Positions 1-10,000 of a stretch of 25,178 nucleotides of DNA are shown here, one piece after another (positions within the stretch are counted from its first letter, which is position 1; each line of letters starts with the position of its first letter). The position numbers were made by a program, and so were the translations under genes. Under the pieces are notes generated by a model, which made no database searches, was not told the DNA's origin, and saw only the letters and a list, made by a program, of their open reading frames with translations. The stretch is from positions 1 through 25,178 of the forward strand of contig JAMYWO010000452.1 in NCBI GenBank assembly GCA_024220525.1, in the 5' to 3' direction. The stretch is from Cochliopodium minus. Lineage: Eukaryota; Discosea; Himatismenida; Cochliopodiidae.

Positions 1-113
1 CAAAAATTGTTGGTGAAAAAGATGAAAACAATTTTGTTCAAGTTTTTTTCTTTGATTCAAAAGAAACTCAAAAAACACATATCGATGATGTTTTCATTAT
101 TTACCCTTATTAA
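1..113 (+). CDS. 3' end of an unidentified protein-coding gene (partial)
   Basis: An open frame enters from the left edge (first full codon at 3) and ends at TAA 111-113, giving 36 residues that finish with IIYPY. The composition is ordinary for a coding sequence: mixed charged and aromatic residues, including EKDENNF and DSKETQKTHIDD. It differs from the homopolymer-rich noncoding sequence that follows. No domain can be recognised from so short a tail. It could also be the last exon of a gene whose other exons lie to the left. Positions 114-208 downstream are T-rich and I see no gene or site there. Confidence 0.45.
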   Translation, partial: KIVGEKDENNFVQVFFFDSKETQKTHIDDVFIIYPY

Positions 114-208
114 ATTTCCCTTTTTCTTATTCTTTTTGTTCTTATTGATGAAAAGTATTATTAATCTGTAGTTCGTTTTTTTGTCTTTATTTTCCATTTA
201 TTTTCCAT

Positions 209-590
209 TTATTTTTCGAGTGAGTCTTTGTGGTTTCGAATGCACTCAACAATCGAACCCATCATGTTCTGAGAGTTTTCTAAAGTTCCTCCCCAAAAAA
301 GATCTTCGTCTTCGTACACAAGATGATTGTCTTTTGTATGAAGCAATATTTTCTGAAATAAAAAAATAAATATACAAATAAAAATATAAAAAAATAAGAA
401 ATAAAAAAAAATAAAAAAATAAAAAAAATGAAATAAAGAATAAACAAAAATTTTTTACGTGTGCCAAATAATGAGTTTTCAAAGAATTTGTTTGATTCAT
501 AACAGTGCTGCGCAGATTTGTAGGATAATTCGCCAAGCTCGAACTCATTTTTGGAAAGAGGACAAAACACCATAGGGAACTTGATCTTTT
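209..590 (-). pseudogene. Broken NADAR-domain (YbiA/DUF1768-like) gene
   Basis: Three conserved NADAR blocks appear in order on the minus strand. The first is near 585-540 and reads PYGVLSSFQ, like the family's YG-x-LSNF start. The second is near 540-460 and reads ELSYKSAQHCYESNKFF, like the Y-x-S-x-EH...KF helix. The third is at 352-209 and reads LLHTKDNHLVYEDEDLFWGG then NMMGSIVECIRN, like the LL-x-TGD-x-LVE...D-x-WG...N-x-LG...IR end. NADAR enzymes act on N-glycosidic bonds of ADP-ribose-type metabolites. The first two blocks are in different frames, so there is one apparent frameshift. About 50 residues that normally separate blocks two and three are absent. The gap (about 363-458) is a nearly pure A/T stretch with intron-like borders, but its phase does not join the two sides. 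The usual Glu of the EH motif reads Gln here. I conclude it is a remnant. A sequencing error could explain the frameshift but not the missing centre. Confidence 0.5.
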
Positions 591-699
591 TTGAAGGTTA
601 GATTTTATTAATTTATGCATAAAAATTTCAAAATCTTAAATTATTCGAAATTTTAATCAAATTTTAAGTTCTGTTTTAATTGGTATATGTTTAGCATAT

Positions 700-1465
700 T
701 TGGAAAACTCTGTTGTGTCTGATGGAGGAAAATTCATGGACAATCCCAGTGAAGACTGCGAAAAGGAGATAAAGGACAAAAGGGAGAACAAGGTAATACA
801 TGATGCAATGGAAATCCTGGAATTTGTGGAGATAAAGGATCAAATGGTGGAAAAGGAGCACCTGGCTGTGATGGTCAAAACGGAGACAAAGGTGCAAATG
901 GTGGAAAAGGAGCACCTGGTCGTGATGGAATGAATGGTGAGAAAGGTGCAAATGGTGAAAAAGGAGCAATAGAAAAAACGGAGAATATGGGAACAATGGA
1001 GAAAAGGGTAACCAAGTTCAAGGATTGAAGGATGTGATGGTACTCCTGGTCAATAAGGATCAAATGGAGATAAAGGATAAAGGTAACTCTAGGACAAATG
1101 AGTCCAATGGAGTTGATGGTTCAAAAGGAGATGCAGGATCAAAGGGAAATACTGGTCAACCTGGTCAAAATGGAAGCAAACGGTTCAAAAGGATCTTCTG
1201 ATCAAAACGGAACAAATGGATCAAAAGGAGCATCTGGAAGCAAAGGAGAAAACTGAACACCTGGTCAAAATGGTTCAAATGGAACAAAAGGAGCATAAGG
1301 ATCAAGAGGTAACAATGGAACAAATGAAAACGGAGCAAAAGGATATTCTGGTTTGAAAGGACAAAATGGAGCAAATGGTAAAACTGGAAATAACGGAACA
1401 AATGTTGCAAAGGGAGCAAATGGGTGCAAAATTATCATCTGGAGCAAATGGAGAAAAGAAAACAT
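700..1465 (+). pseudogene. Decayed collagen-like Gly-X-Y repeat gene
   Basis: Glycine codons (GGA/GGT) recur every 9 nt across most of this stretch, encoding Gly-X-Y triplets such as GDKGQKGEQG, GSNGGKGAPG, GANGEKGA, GSKGDAGSKG and GQPGQNG. X and Y are rich in Asn, Lys, Ala, Ser, Pro and Asp, as in bacterial, protist and viral collagen-like proteins. The triplet frame starts near 765 and is broken by in-frame stops (for example TGA after GEQGNT, TGA after SKGEN and TAA after TKGA) and by several frame changes near 970-1110 and 1185. No single frame is therefore translatable. The intact protein would probably have been an extracellular triple-helical or surface protein, but no signal peptide or anchor is visible. 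The antisense His/Leu/Phe/Pro-rich open frames here are mirror images of the repeat. Confidence 0.75.
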
Positions 1466-1515
1466 CTGTACAAACCACTCATCTATGATCTATTCAAGCG
1501 AAACAGTTTCCTAGA

Positions 1516-2073
1516 TTGAATTGCAATGAAAAAAAAAAAAAAAAAATGAAAAATAATTTTGAGGTAACATTGATGAAGAAATTAGGAAATGAATTGATTG
1601 ATGCAATATATGATTATGACTTGATGAAAGTAAAGATCATTTTGAAGAATAATAAAAATCTGATTATTGATCATGAATATAAAGGAATCAAAGGTAATAG
1701 TTTCTAAATATCTCCCAAAATCTCAAAAATGAATATAATCAATCTTCAAGGAATAACAGCAACATATGTCGCCACCCAAAATGGACATTCTGATATTGTT
1801 GAATTATTGCTTCCATTCTCTCCCAACTTAAAACTAACAGATAAAAATGGAAAAAATCCGATTGATATCTCTAAAACCATCTCCAATAGCCATGTTCAAT
1901 TATTGCTTAAAAACCATTTCTATTCATGGAAAAAAGAGAATCATCAGATATTCACAAAAGAATTCAAAGAGGGGATATTCAATCTCCTTCTCATCATCAA
2001 GCGTTTCAATAAAGAAAATCCTAGGAAATTTCCTAGAGTTCTGATGGAATATCTTATCAAAAGCTTTTATTGA
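1516..2073 (+). CDS. Small ankyrin-repeat protein (two exons)
   Basis: The exons are 1516-1693 and 1751-2073, with an intron at 1694-1750 (57 nt, GTAATAG...CTTCAAG, phase 1). Splicing gives about 166 residues. It removes an in-frame stop and joins EYKGIK to GITATYVATQNGHSDIVELL, a textbook ankyrin helix pair (TxLh-x-A-x-x-xGH-x-x-IVxxLL). A second partial repeat follows (DKNGKNPIDISKTISNSHVQLLL). The N-terminus also resembles an ankyrin capping helix (ELIDAIYDYDLMKVKIIL). The C-terminal 60 residues are basic and aromatic with no match I recognise. ATG 1516 is followed by an A17 homopolymer coding for lysines; ATG 1546 just after it is an equally plausible start and would avoid the tract. The function is unknown beyond likely protein binding. 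The gene lies 50 bp after the collagen-like remnant and 81 bp before AGMO. Confidence 0.7.
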
Positions 2074-2154
2074 TTAAATATGTATAAGCATTTTATTTTT
2101 TTTTTCATTAATTGCAAATGAGATCAATTTTTATTTTATTTTTTATTAAAAAAA

Positions 2155-3953
2155 ATGAGGAATCGATATTTGCTCTCTGATTTAGATTTCTTTCTCATTG
2201 ATTATGTCACTCCTATCTTTATAGTTCTCATATCCCTCGAATTCTACTATTTTAGAAAAAAAAATAAACCTGTCCCTTTGAATGATGGGATAGGATCACT
2301 ATCAGCCGGAATAATGTCTCAAATAGTATTGAATCCATATATTAAGCCAATAGAAAGTAACAAAAATTTCTTCAAAGAATATTATTTTCTAATTTTTTAG
2401 GATTTGTTTGCAATAAATTGATCAAATTGGCAAATTATTCACCTTTTTACGTGGATGAAAGTGATTTTGGACCATTCACTTTTATATTATTATTAATTGT
2501 TGTTGATTTGGGTAACAATTATTGAAATGTCAATTTTAATTTAATATTCATTCAATCCAAACAATCGTTTAGCATTTTATACAAGGCAATACTTTTTTTC
2601 TTTCTTTTTTTTTTTTTTTGAACTAAATTTTTAGCCACTTCGTATCTCACAATGTAAATTTGTTTTGGTCATTTCATGTTGCACATCACTCGTCGGAAGA
2701 ATATAACTTTATGACAGCTCTGAGACAAGGACTCCTCGAAACAACTTTTTACTGGATGTTTTATTTACCAATTTTATTTTTCTTTGATTTATACCATGTC
2801 GTTCTTTGCAAAAACATGTAAAAGAGTGCTCTCTTTAGATTTATTTTTGAACTTTTTAACATATTTAGAAATGTAAAGAAAATAGATTCAATTTTTAAAA
2901 AAGGAAATTACTTTTGTTGCAGATAATCTTTCAGTTCTTTGTGCACACGGAAAGTATTCAAAAATTGCCAGCTTGGTTTGAATTTATATTCAATACACCA
3001 CAAGTAAAAAAAGAAATTCTTAATTGTTCTTTAAAAAAAAATTTATTTTTAATAGCACCACAGAGTACATCACGCAAGGCATTATTTAGTTTTTTCCTTT
3101 TCCCAAATTAAATTTAACATAAGTAAAAGAAATAAAAAATATCTAGGTAAAGAAATTTGAAAAAAAATCATTAAAAGTATCATTTTAATGAATGATTAAG
3201 ACAAAAACTATGCAGGTAAATTTCAATTTCACGATAAAGAAACTAAATATCATGAAATAATAAAAGGAATGTTCATTTTTATTGACAGGTAAAAATTTAA
3301 ATGAAAAAATTCTGAAAATTTTGAATCTTTTTAAGGATTTTTGGAACTTATGCTAATGAGGAAGAAACACCAAAATATGGTGTCGTTTATCCTATCTCCA
3401 CTTTTGATCCCATCACCATTCAATCCTACAACCTCGTCAACATCATCAAGGAATGCAACAAACTCCCTTCCATCAAGATAATTCTGAAATATCTCTTTTT
3501 GCCTCCTGGTTATACATACTCTCCAAAAACAGGATTGAAACTTGAACAAGTTCCTGTAAATTTTATTGGCAAATATTCATATTTAAATTTCATTAATAAT
3601 TCAATTTCATATAATTCATTAATTAGGATCCATATTTAAAATCTGAAAAATATAATCCTTCAACACCATCTTCTTATTCTTATCTCGCTCTTTTTCAATT
3701 TTTGCTCATGATGCTCTTTTATCTTTGGTTCTTGAAGTCACATAAAGAGATGTTGTTGATTTTAAGAATTTTTTGGACCATCTCCTTTGTTTTCCAATTG
3801 TGGGAGATATCTTCCCTCTTCGAAAACAAATTGACTCACAAATTTCTATATATGAAGGTGGTTTGGATAATTATTTCCACATTTTTTGATTATCGGATGG
3901 GATTATTATCATCGTTCAGTATTTTAAGTTTTGCATTGATCTCAACGATTTGA
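2155..3953 (+). CDS. AGMO: Alkylglycerol monooxygenase (fatty acid hydroxylase superfamily), 12 exons
   Basis: This is an integral ER-membrane, di-iron, tetrahydrobiopterin-dependent enzyme that cleaves the ether bond of alkylglycerols. The exons are 2155-2356, 2401-2511, 2573-2585, 2635-2817, 2869-2872, 2923-3003, 3056-3078, 3130-3146, 3201-3215, 3267-3288, 3336-3555 and 3627-3953. They sum to 1,218 nt (405 residues; human AGMO has about 445). Visible family marks in order: the N-terminal membrane segment TPIFIVLISLEF; LSAGIMS; DLAFYTSHFVSHN (HX3H at 110/114); WSFHVAHHSSEEYNFMTALR (HxxHH at 123/126/127); FVHTE; NTPQ-HHRVHH (199-204); KYLDKNYAG; DRIFGTYANEEETPKYGV; then a C-terminal domain with several hydrophobic helices. 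Eight metal-ligand histidines and the conserved Glu are all present. Introns 3 and 7 begin with GC. Small exons were placed by phase and by exact spacing against the family. The 4-nt exon is the least certain. AATAAA occurs at 3957-3962 just after the stop. Confidence 0.9.
2573..2585 (+). other. 13-nt microexon of AGMO (exon 3)
   Basis: CATTTTATACAAG lies between acceptor CGTTTAG (ending 2572) and a GC donor (AAG|GCAATA at 2586). With the flanking G (2511) and C (2635) it encodes A-F-Y-T-S. This turns the upstream VVDL and the downstream HFVSHN into DLAFYTSHFVSHN, matching the family's DxGYYxxHRxxHE. Skipping it shifts the frame to an early stop. No GT donor is available near its 3' end. Confidence 0.85.
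2586..2634 (+). other. GC-AG intron (AGMO intron 3)
   Basis: This 49-nt intron begins GCAATAC and ends AAATTTTTAG after a run of T residues. The upstream exon ends ACAAG, so the donor is AAG|GCAATA. The conserved protein on both sides fixes its borders, and no GT lies where it would keep the frame. Confidence 0.8.
2869..2872 (+). other. Proposed 4-nt microexon of AGMO (exon 5)
   Basis: The bases AAAT sit between acceptor ATATTTAG (ending 2868) and donor GTAAAG (2873). Exon 4 ends in phase 2 (AT, 2817) and the next clear exon starts in phase 0 (2923), so direct joining gives an immediate TAA. Adding AAAT restores the frame as I-N. It also gives the same number of residues as human AGMO between the conserved W-x-FY and x-x-x-QF segments. 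The flanking introns would be 51 and 50 nt, typical for this gene. The alternative is a 34-nt exon (2839-2872), also in frame, but it requires a 21-nt intron and adds ten residues that the family lacks. Confidence 0.65.
3056..3288 (+). other. Cluster of four small exons in AGMO (23, 17, 15 and 22 nt)
   Basis: The exons are 3056-3078, 3130-3146, 3201-3215 and 3267-3288, separated by introns of 51, 54 and 51 nt. Together they encode HHRVHHAR, NKKYL, DKNYA and GMFIFID, the last histidine box and the LDKNYxG signature. Every junction is phase-consistent: AG|A, G|AC, G|GA and AG|G. No longer exon is possible because the spaces between contain stops in the relevant frames. The first of these exons has a GC donor. 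Confidence 0.85.
3079..3129 (+). other. GC-AG intron (AGMO intron 7)
   Basis: This 51-nt intron begins GCATTATTTAG and ends AAGTAAAAG, after an exon ending GCAAG. It is bracketed by HHRVHHA and R-NKKYLDKNYAG. The next GT (3089) would add HYL and leave the frame closed at the following acceptors. The acceptor could in principle be an earlier AG, but only the AG at 3128-3129 gives the conserved sequence. Confidence 0.75.
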
Positions 3954-4080
3954 TCAAATAAATTTCCTAAAAATCTCTTTCTTTTTTTTTTTTATTTTTC
4001 CAATAATTTTAACAAGAAGAAAAATAAAAGAAAATTATTAAAAAAAAAAAAAAAAATCAACTTATTTATTTATTTATTCT

Positions 4081-7000
4081 ATGGAACAATCCTTTTGCTT
4101 TGATCTTTTCAAAGGATTCAAATTATTTGGTGAACAATATGGGAAATTGTTAAATAATAAAGATATACAAAGATTGAAAAAATTCTCTTCAAAAACGGTA
4201 ATATATAATTAAACATCCTTCTCAAATATATTTATTTTAAAATTCAGAGGGAAGATTGGAAAATAATAGATAAAGAGGAATCAGTGGATCTCTTATCTCA
4301 ATTAATATTAGATAAATCATTAATGTTTGGTGTGATAAGATGCTTCAGACCATTGATTTTGGAATTATTTGGGAGAATCATTGAAAGAAACAATAAAGCT
4401 CTCAATAAAGATGAATACGAAAAATTGGTGATATTATTATCCTCCATATTAAAAATTTCATCTCCGCTATTATTAGATATGGCAATAGAATTCTTCGAAA
4501 AATCTCCATTTTTCTTCGATCATATAATAACTTCGAAAAAATATGAGACAGATCTTGAAAGAATGAAAGGATTATTAATAGCATCGAGAAATTTATTGAC
4601 ATATTCTCCAAAAATAAAACATATATGGGATTGGTCCATCCTCATCAAAATTTACTCCCAATCCAAAGACAATAAAATCAAAAATGAGTTGGGGAGAATT
4701 ATATCCATCCTATATAATATACAAGATAGTACTCAATGGGAAATTAAAGATATAAATAAAAATCTGGAAATAGATTTAATAATGTAAAAATTAATGCTTT
4801 TTCTTTGAATATTTTTTAAAAATTAATTCTTTTTTAGAGAGGAAGAAGAAATTGCAGTAGAGGAAGTTTTGCCATTGATTAGTGAACAAGGTTTTCGACC
4901 AACAGAAGAAGACAAACAAAAATATCCTCATTCAGTTTTTGTGTCTACTGATTTGAGATCTAAGCTTGTTGAAGTGTGCGGGGTGTTGCTTCCGGAAAGA
5001 AAGAGAAAGTACCAAACTAAAAATGAAACACAAAAACTAGTTTATACTGAGACATCAGTCAAAAACTTAAAAGCATTGGCTTTGACTTTGTCGAAAGGAA
5101 ACCCAATCCTTTTGGAGGGAGTCACTGGAAGTGGAAAGAGTACATTGGTGAGGGAGTTGATGAGATTAACAGGAAATGATGACATGATATCTGTGCATCT
5201 TGGCGACCAAACCGATTCTAAAATGTTGCTAGGAACTTATGTTTGTACAGAAACTGCCGGAGAGTTCAGATGGCAACCTGGTGCTTTGGCTCAAGCTGTT
5301 TCTGATGGAAAATGGATTTTGATTGAAGACATTGACTTGGCTCCCGTTGAAGTAGTCTCTGTTTTGATTCCTTTGCTAGAAACAAGAAAGTTGTTCATTC
5401 CTGGAAGAGGTGAAGAAATCAGAGCTTCCAGCGGATTTCAAATTTTTGCAACACAAACCCTTTCTGGAAGAACTAAAAACAAGATTCCTCCTGCTCTCTT
5501 GAATCTTTGGAATAAAGTAGTGATTGAACCTCTTTCTTATGACGAGTTGAAAAAAGTTTTGGAAACAATCCATCCAAAATTAACACAACACATTCCTTTG
5601 TTTATAGAAACATTTAAAATTTTGACAAATTCAGGAAGCTCGAAGAAGACTGGTGAAAGTTTGTCTATTTCTCATTTACGTCAGTTTTCTTCCAGAGATC
5701 TTTTAAAGTGGGTTCACAGAGTAGAACTTTTTTGCGACATCCCTTCTGGAAATACAAAACTCAACTTGAACTTGAAACAAAAGATATTCCAAGAAGCTTA
5801 TGACTGCTTTTGTGCAATGATTCCCAAAATAAAAATCAGATTGAGTGTAATTAATGCTATTGGGAAAGTGTTTGAGCTCTTTCCAAATGAAATCTCATTT
5901 TTCCTAGCTTCCAAACCTTCTTTTCAAGTTTCAAAACAAACTTTCGAAATTGGAAGATCTAACCTCCCCATCCAAAACAACTTCATTCGTTCAGTTGAAG
6001 GAAAGAGACCTTTTGCTTATACCAGAAATTCTTTAAAACTGATTGAAGTTATTTCCGTTTCTATCCAGTTGGACGAACCTGTTTTGTTGGTTGGAGAAAC
6101 CGGAACTGGTAAAAAATTTACTGCTTTTAAAATAAATTTATTCTTACATTTTAAAAGGTAAAACTAGTCATATTCAATATATCGCAGATCAACTTGGACA
6201 AGATTTGATAGTTATCAATTTGAATCAACAGAGTGATAGTGCCGATTTACTTGGTGGTTTCAAGCCTGTTGAATTGAGATCACTTTGTGTTCCTTTGAAA
6301 GAAAAGTTTGTCAGCCTTTTCAACAAAACTTTTTCAAAGAGTTCAAATAAAAAGTTCATTGAGCAAATAAACACAAGCTTTGCGGAGCAAAAATGGAAGA
6401 GATTTCTCACATTGATCTCACAAGCTATTGGTTTGGTAGAAAAGAAAATACAAAAAGAAGATGAGTACCAAATATCCAGCAAGCAACAATCTGATTCCCC
6501 AAAAAGAAAGTTGGAAACTACCAATGAATCTAAGCCAATGTCTTTCAAGCTTCGCGAGGAGTGGAAAAAGTTCTCAAACGAACTTGAAATTTTCGAATCA
6601 CAAAAAGAAAGAATTACTAACAACTTTGCTTTTTCTTTTGTTGAGGGATCTTTGGTCAAGGCTGTACAAAGTGGAAAGTGGGTACTTTTGGATGAGATAA
6701 ACTTGGCTTCTGGAGAAATGTTGGAGAGTTTGTCAGGGCTTTTGGAAGGTGGTTCACTTTGCTTGAGTGAAAGAGGTGACATTGAACCTATCAAAAGACA
6801 TCCCCAGTTCAGGTTGTTTGCATGTATGAACCCTCCAAATGATGTAGGTAAAAAAGATCTTCCTCCTGGACTAAGAAACAGATTCACCGAAATTTTTGTT
6901 GATGAGTTGGAAGATACTGATGATTTACGTATTCTTGTTTCTTGTTACTTCAACGATCTTGGTCACTTTTACTTTCACCCTTTTCTTATTTAATTAATAA

Positions 7001-10000
7001 AAAATTTTTTTTAAAAAGGTCTAAAATCTCGTGTGGATCAAATCGTTACTTTTTATCAAGAATCCCAAAAACTTTGCAAAACTTCTTTGAGTGATGGATC
7101 CAATCAAAAGCCAAAGTTTAGTTTGAGAACACTCACCAGAGCACTAGAATACAGCGAACAGATTTGCTCTACATATGGTTTGGAGAGATCTCTCCATGAA
7201 GGTTTCTCTATGAGTTTTTTGACCCAATTAAACAAAACATCTATCAAAATCATGGAAAAGCTTATCAAAACGCACATTGTAAAGAATCTCACCAAAAGTC
7301 AACTTCGTGTTTTGCCTAGTCCTCCAAAAACTCAAAACAATTGTGTCAAGTTTGAGCATTTTTGGATTGAAACTGGAGAGAAAGAGCCGATCGTACCTGA
7401 GGATTACATTTTAACTAATACAGTCAGAAAACAGTTACGTAGTTTAGCAAGAGTTGTGCTGTCAAGAAAATATCCAGTTCTTTTGCAAGGTCCAACCAGT
7501 AGTGGAAAAACATCAATGTAAACTTTTATTTTCTCCAAATTTTTGTTTTAACTTATTTTAATAAAGGGTCGAATATCTTGCAAAGAGGTCAGGACACAGA
7601 TTCGTCAGAATAAATAACCACGAACACACTGATCTTCAAGAATACTTGGGTACTTATATCTCTGACAAAAATGGGAAACTCTACTTCCAAGAGGGTATTC
7701 TGGTCGAAGCAGTAAGAAAAGGTAAATTTATAAATTGATTTTATTTAATAAAAAAAAAAAAGATTCTTAATTGAATATTTTTAAAAAAAAAGGATACTGG
7801 ATCGTTTTGGATGAATTGAATTTAGCTCCATCAGATGTATTGGAAGCTCTCAACAGACTTTTGGATGACAACCGAGAGCTATTTATTACTGAAACTCAAG
7901 AGACAGTAAAACCACATCCACACTTTATGCTCTTTGCAACACAAAATCCTCCAGGAATGTACGGAGGTAGAAAAGTTCTTTCTAGAGCATTTAGAAACAG
8001 ATTCGTTGAAGTTCATTTTGATGAGATCCCTGGAGAAGAATTGGAAATTATCCTCGAAAGAAGATGTGCTATGGCCCCTTCTTACAGTAAAAAGTTAATC
8101 GAATTGATGAAAGAGTTGCAAAGAAACAGACAAAAAAGTAAGGTCTTTGCTGGAAAAGATGGATTCATCACTTTGAGAGATCTTTTCAGATGGGCAGAAA
8201 GACAACCTAACGGATATGAAGAACTTGCTGAAGAAGGATACATGCTACTCGCAGAAAGACTGAGAAATTCATCTGAAAAAACAATTGTCCAAGAAGCTAT
8301 CGAAAAACATCTTAATGTGAAAATTGATATCCAAAAAATCTTCTCTCTTGGTGACAAATATTCCGGCAAGTGGGAAGAAATCGACAAAAAATTGAAGCAG
8401 CTGATTGAGAACAACTCTGAAAATCTTCAGGGTCTCCAGAAAATCGTGTGGACAGAATCCATGAAAAGATTGTATGTACTTGTTGAGAAGTGCTTAAAGT
8501 TTAAAGAACCTATCCTTTTGGTTGGTGAAACTGGATGTGCCAAAACAACTGTTTGCCAAATTATTGCAACAATCAATTCACTCAAATTAGAAATCTTGAA
8601 TTGTCATCAACATACTGAAACATCTGACTTTCTTGGTGGTTTGAGACCAATCAGAGGAAAGGAGGCAATTGGACAACAACTATCTGGAAAGATCCTTCAA
8701 TTTTTTGCTTCATCAAAGAAATTGAATCTGCTCACCCAAATTGATAATGTTCCAAGTGACAATTCTGCTTTGAAAGAGATCATCAAATCATTTGATCTCT
8801 TCTGGAAAAGAATCGAATCTACTCTCAGCAAAAGAAAAAGAGATACAGAAGATGAAATCAAAAATGATAATGTTTCACTCTCTCAATTAAAGAAAGATGG
8901 ATTGGAGATCTTGCACTTGAAGCAACAATATGATACTTTATTTGCATGGCATGATGGACCTCTTGTACAATGCATGAAAGAAGGAAGCGCATTTCTTATT
9001 GATGAAATTTCCTTAGCTGAAGATGCTGTACTTGAAAGATTGAACAGTGTTTTGGAAAGAGGTAGAATGCTCACTTTGGCTGAAAAGGGAGGTGTTGAAA
9101 TTGAAGAATTGGTAGCGCATGAAAACTTTAGATTCTTGGCCACTATGAATCCTGGTGGTGACTTTGGAAAGAAAGAGCTTTCTCCTGCTATGAGAAACAG
9201 ATTTACAGAAATATGGGTTCCACAGATTGAAAATCCAAAGGATCTATGTGATATAATCGAAAGTAGATTATCCTCAAAATCATTAAATATGTTCAGCGAA
9301 ATGATCCTCAAGTTTGTTTTTTGGTATCACAAAGAAAGTGGCACATCCAACATCAGTTTGCGTGATCTTCTCTCTTGGGCCAGCTTCATCAATACAAGTG
9401 TCATCTCTTCAAAAATTGATCCTTTTCACGCATTCATTCACGGATCTTCTCTTGTTGTGATTGATGGATTAGAGATTTCAACTACTTTCACTCCTCACTA
9501 TTGCAAAGAATTAAGAAAGAAATGTATCCAAAAACTCCAAGAAATTGTTCCTGAAGAGAGAAGGGAGCTGGTTGAAGAACAATTCAGGTTCAAAAATAAG
9601 ATCCATCTATTTAATTCGATCCAAGACAACAATCCTTTCGTCCAAAACGGAAATTTTGGAGTAGATCCTTTCTTTATTCCTGTTGGCAACAGTCCTGTTA
9701 CAAAAGTAAATTACTCTATGAATGCTCCTACAACTTTCAAAAATGTTGTTCGTGTCTTAAGAGGATTGCAACTTCCAAAACCTATTTTACTTGAAGGAGA
9801 TCCTGGTGTTGGTAAGATCTAATTCATTTTTCCTTTTATTTTAAAATCTAATATGAAAATTTAGGTAAAACAACTCTCATTGAGGCTTTGGCAAGAGCTT
9901 CTGGGCACAGTGTTGTCAGAATAAATCTTTCTGAACAAACAGATATGATGGTATCTATTTAAAAATCTTGAACTTTTATTTTGTTAGTTTTTTACCCTAA

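Noticed and set aside
360-460. A/T-only low-complexity stretch as a possible telomeric, centromeric or mobile feature
   Set aside because: It has no regular unit, terminal repeats or coding trace, and similar tracts fill introns and spacers throughout the window.
691-1465. Minus-strand open frames rich in His, Leu, Phe and Pro
   Set aside because: Their periodicity comes from the reverse complement of Gly-X-Y codons on the plus strand.
2839-2872. A 34-nt exon in AGMO instead of the 4-nt one
   Set aside because: It keeps the frame, but it needs a 21-nt intron (others are 42 nt or more) and adds ten residues at a point where the family has none. It is kept as the alternative.
3331-3549. Antisense open frame of 72 codons
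   Set aside because: It overlaps AGMO exon 10, whose plus-strand frame is strongly conserved (DRIFGTY...KYGV).
6225-6887. Antisense open frame of 220 codons
   Set aside because: It lies opposite the conserved AAA2 exon. Its Ser/Leu/Phe-rich composition is what reverse-complemented coding sequence gives here.
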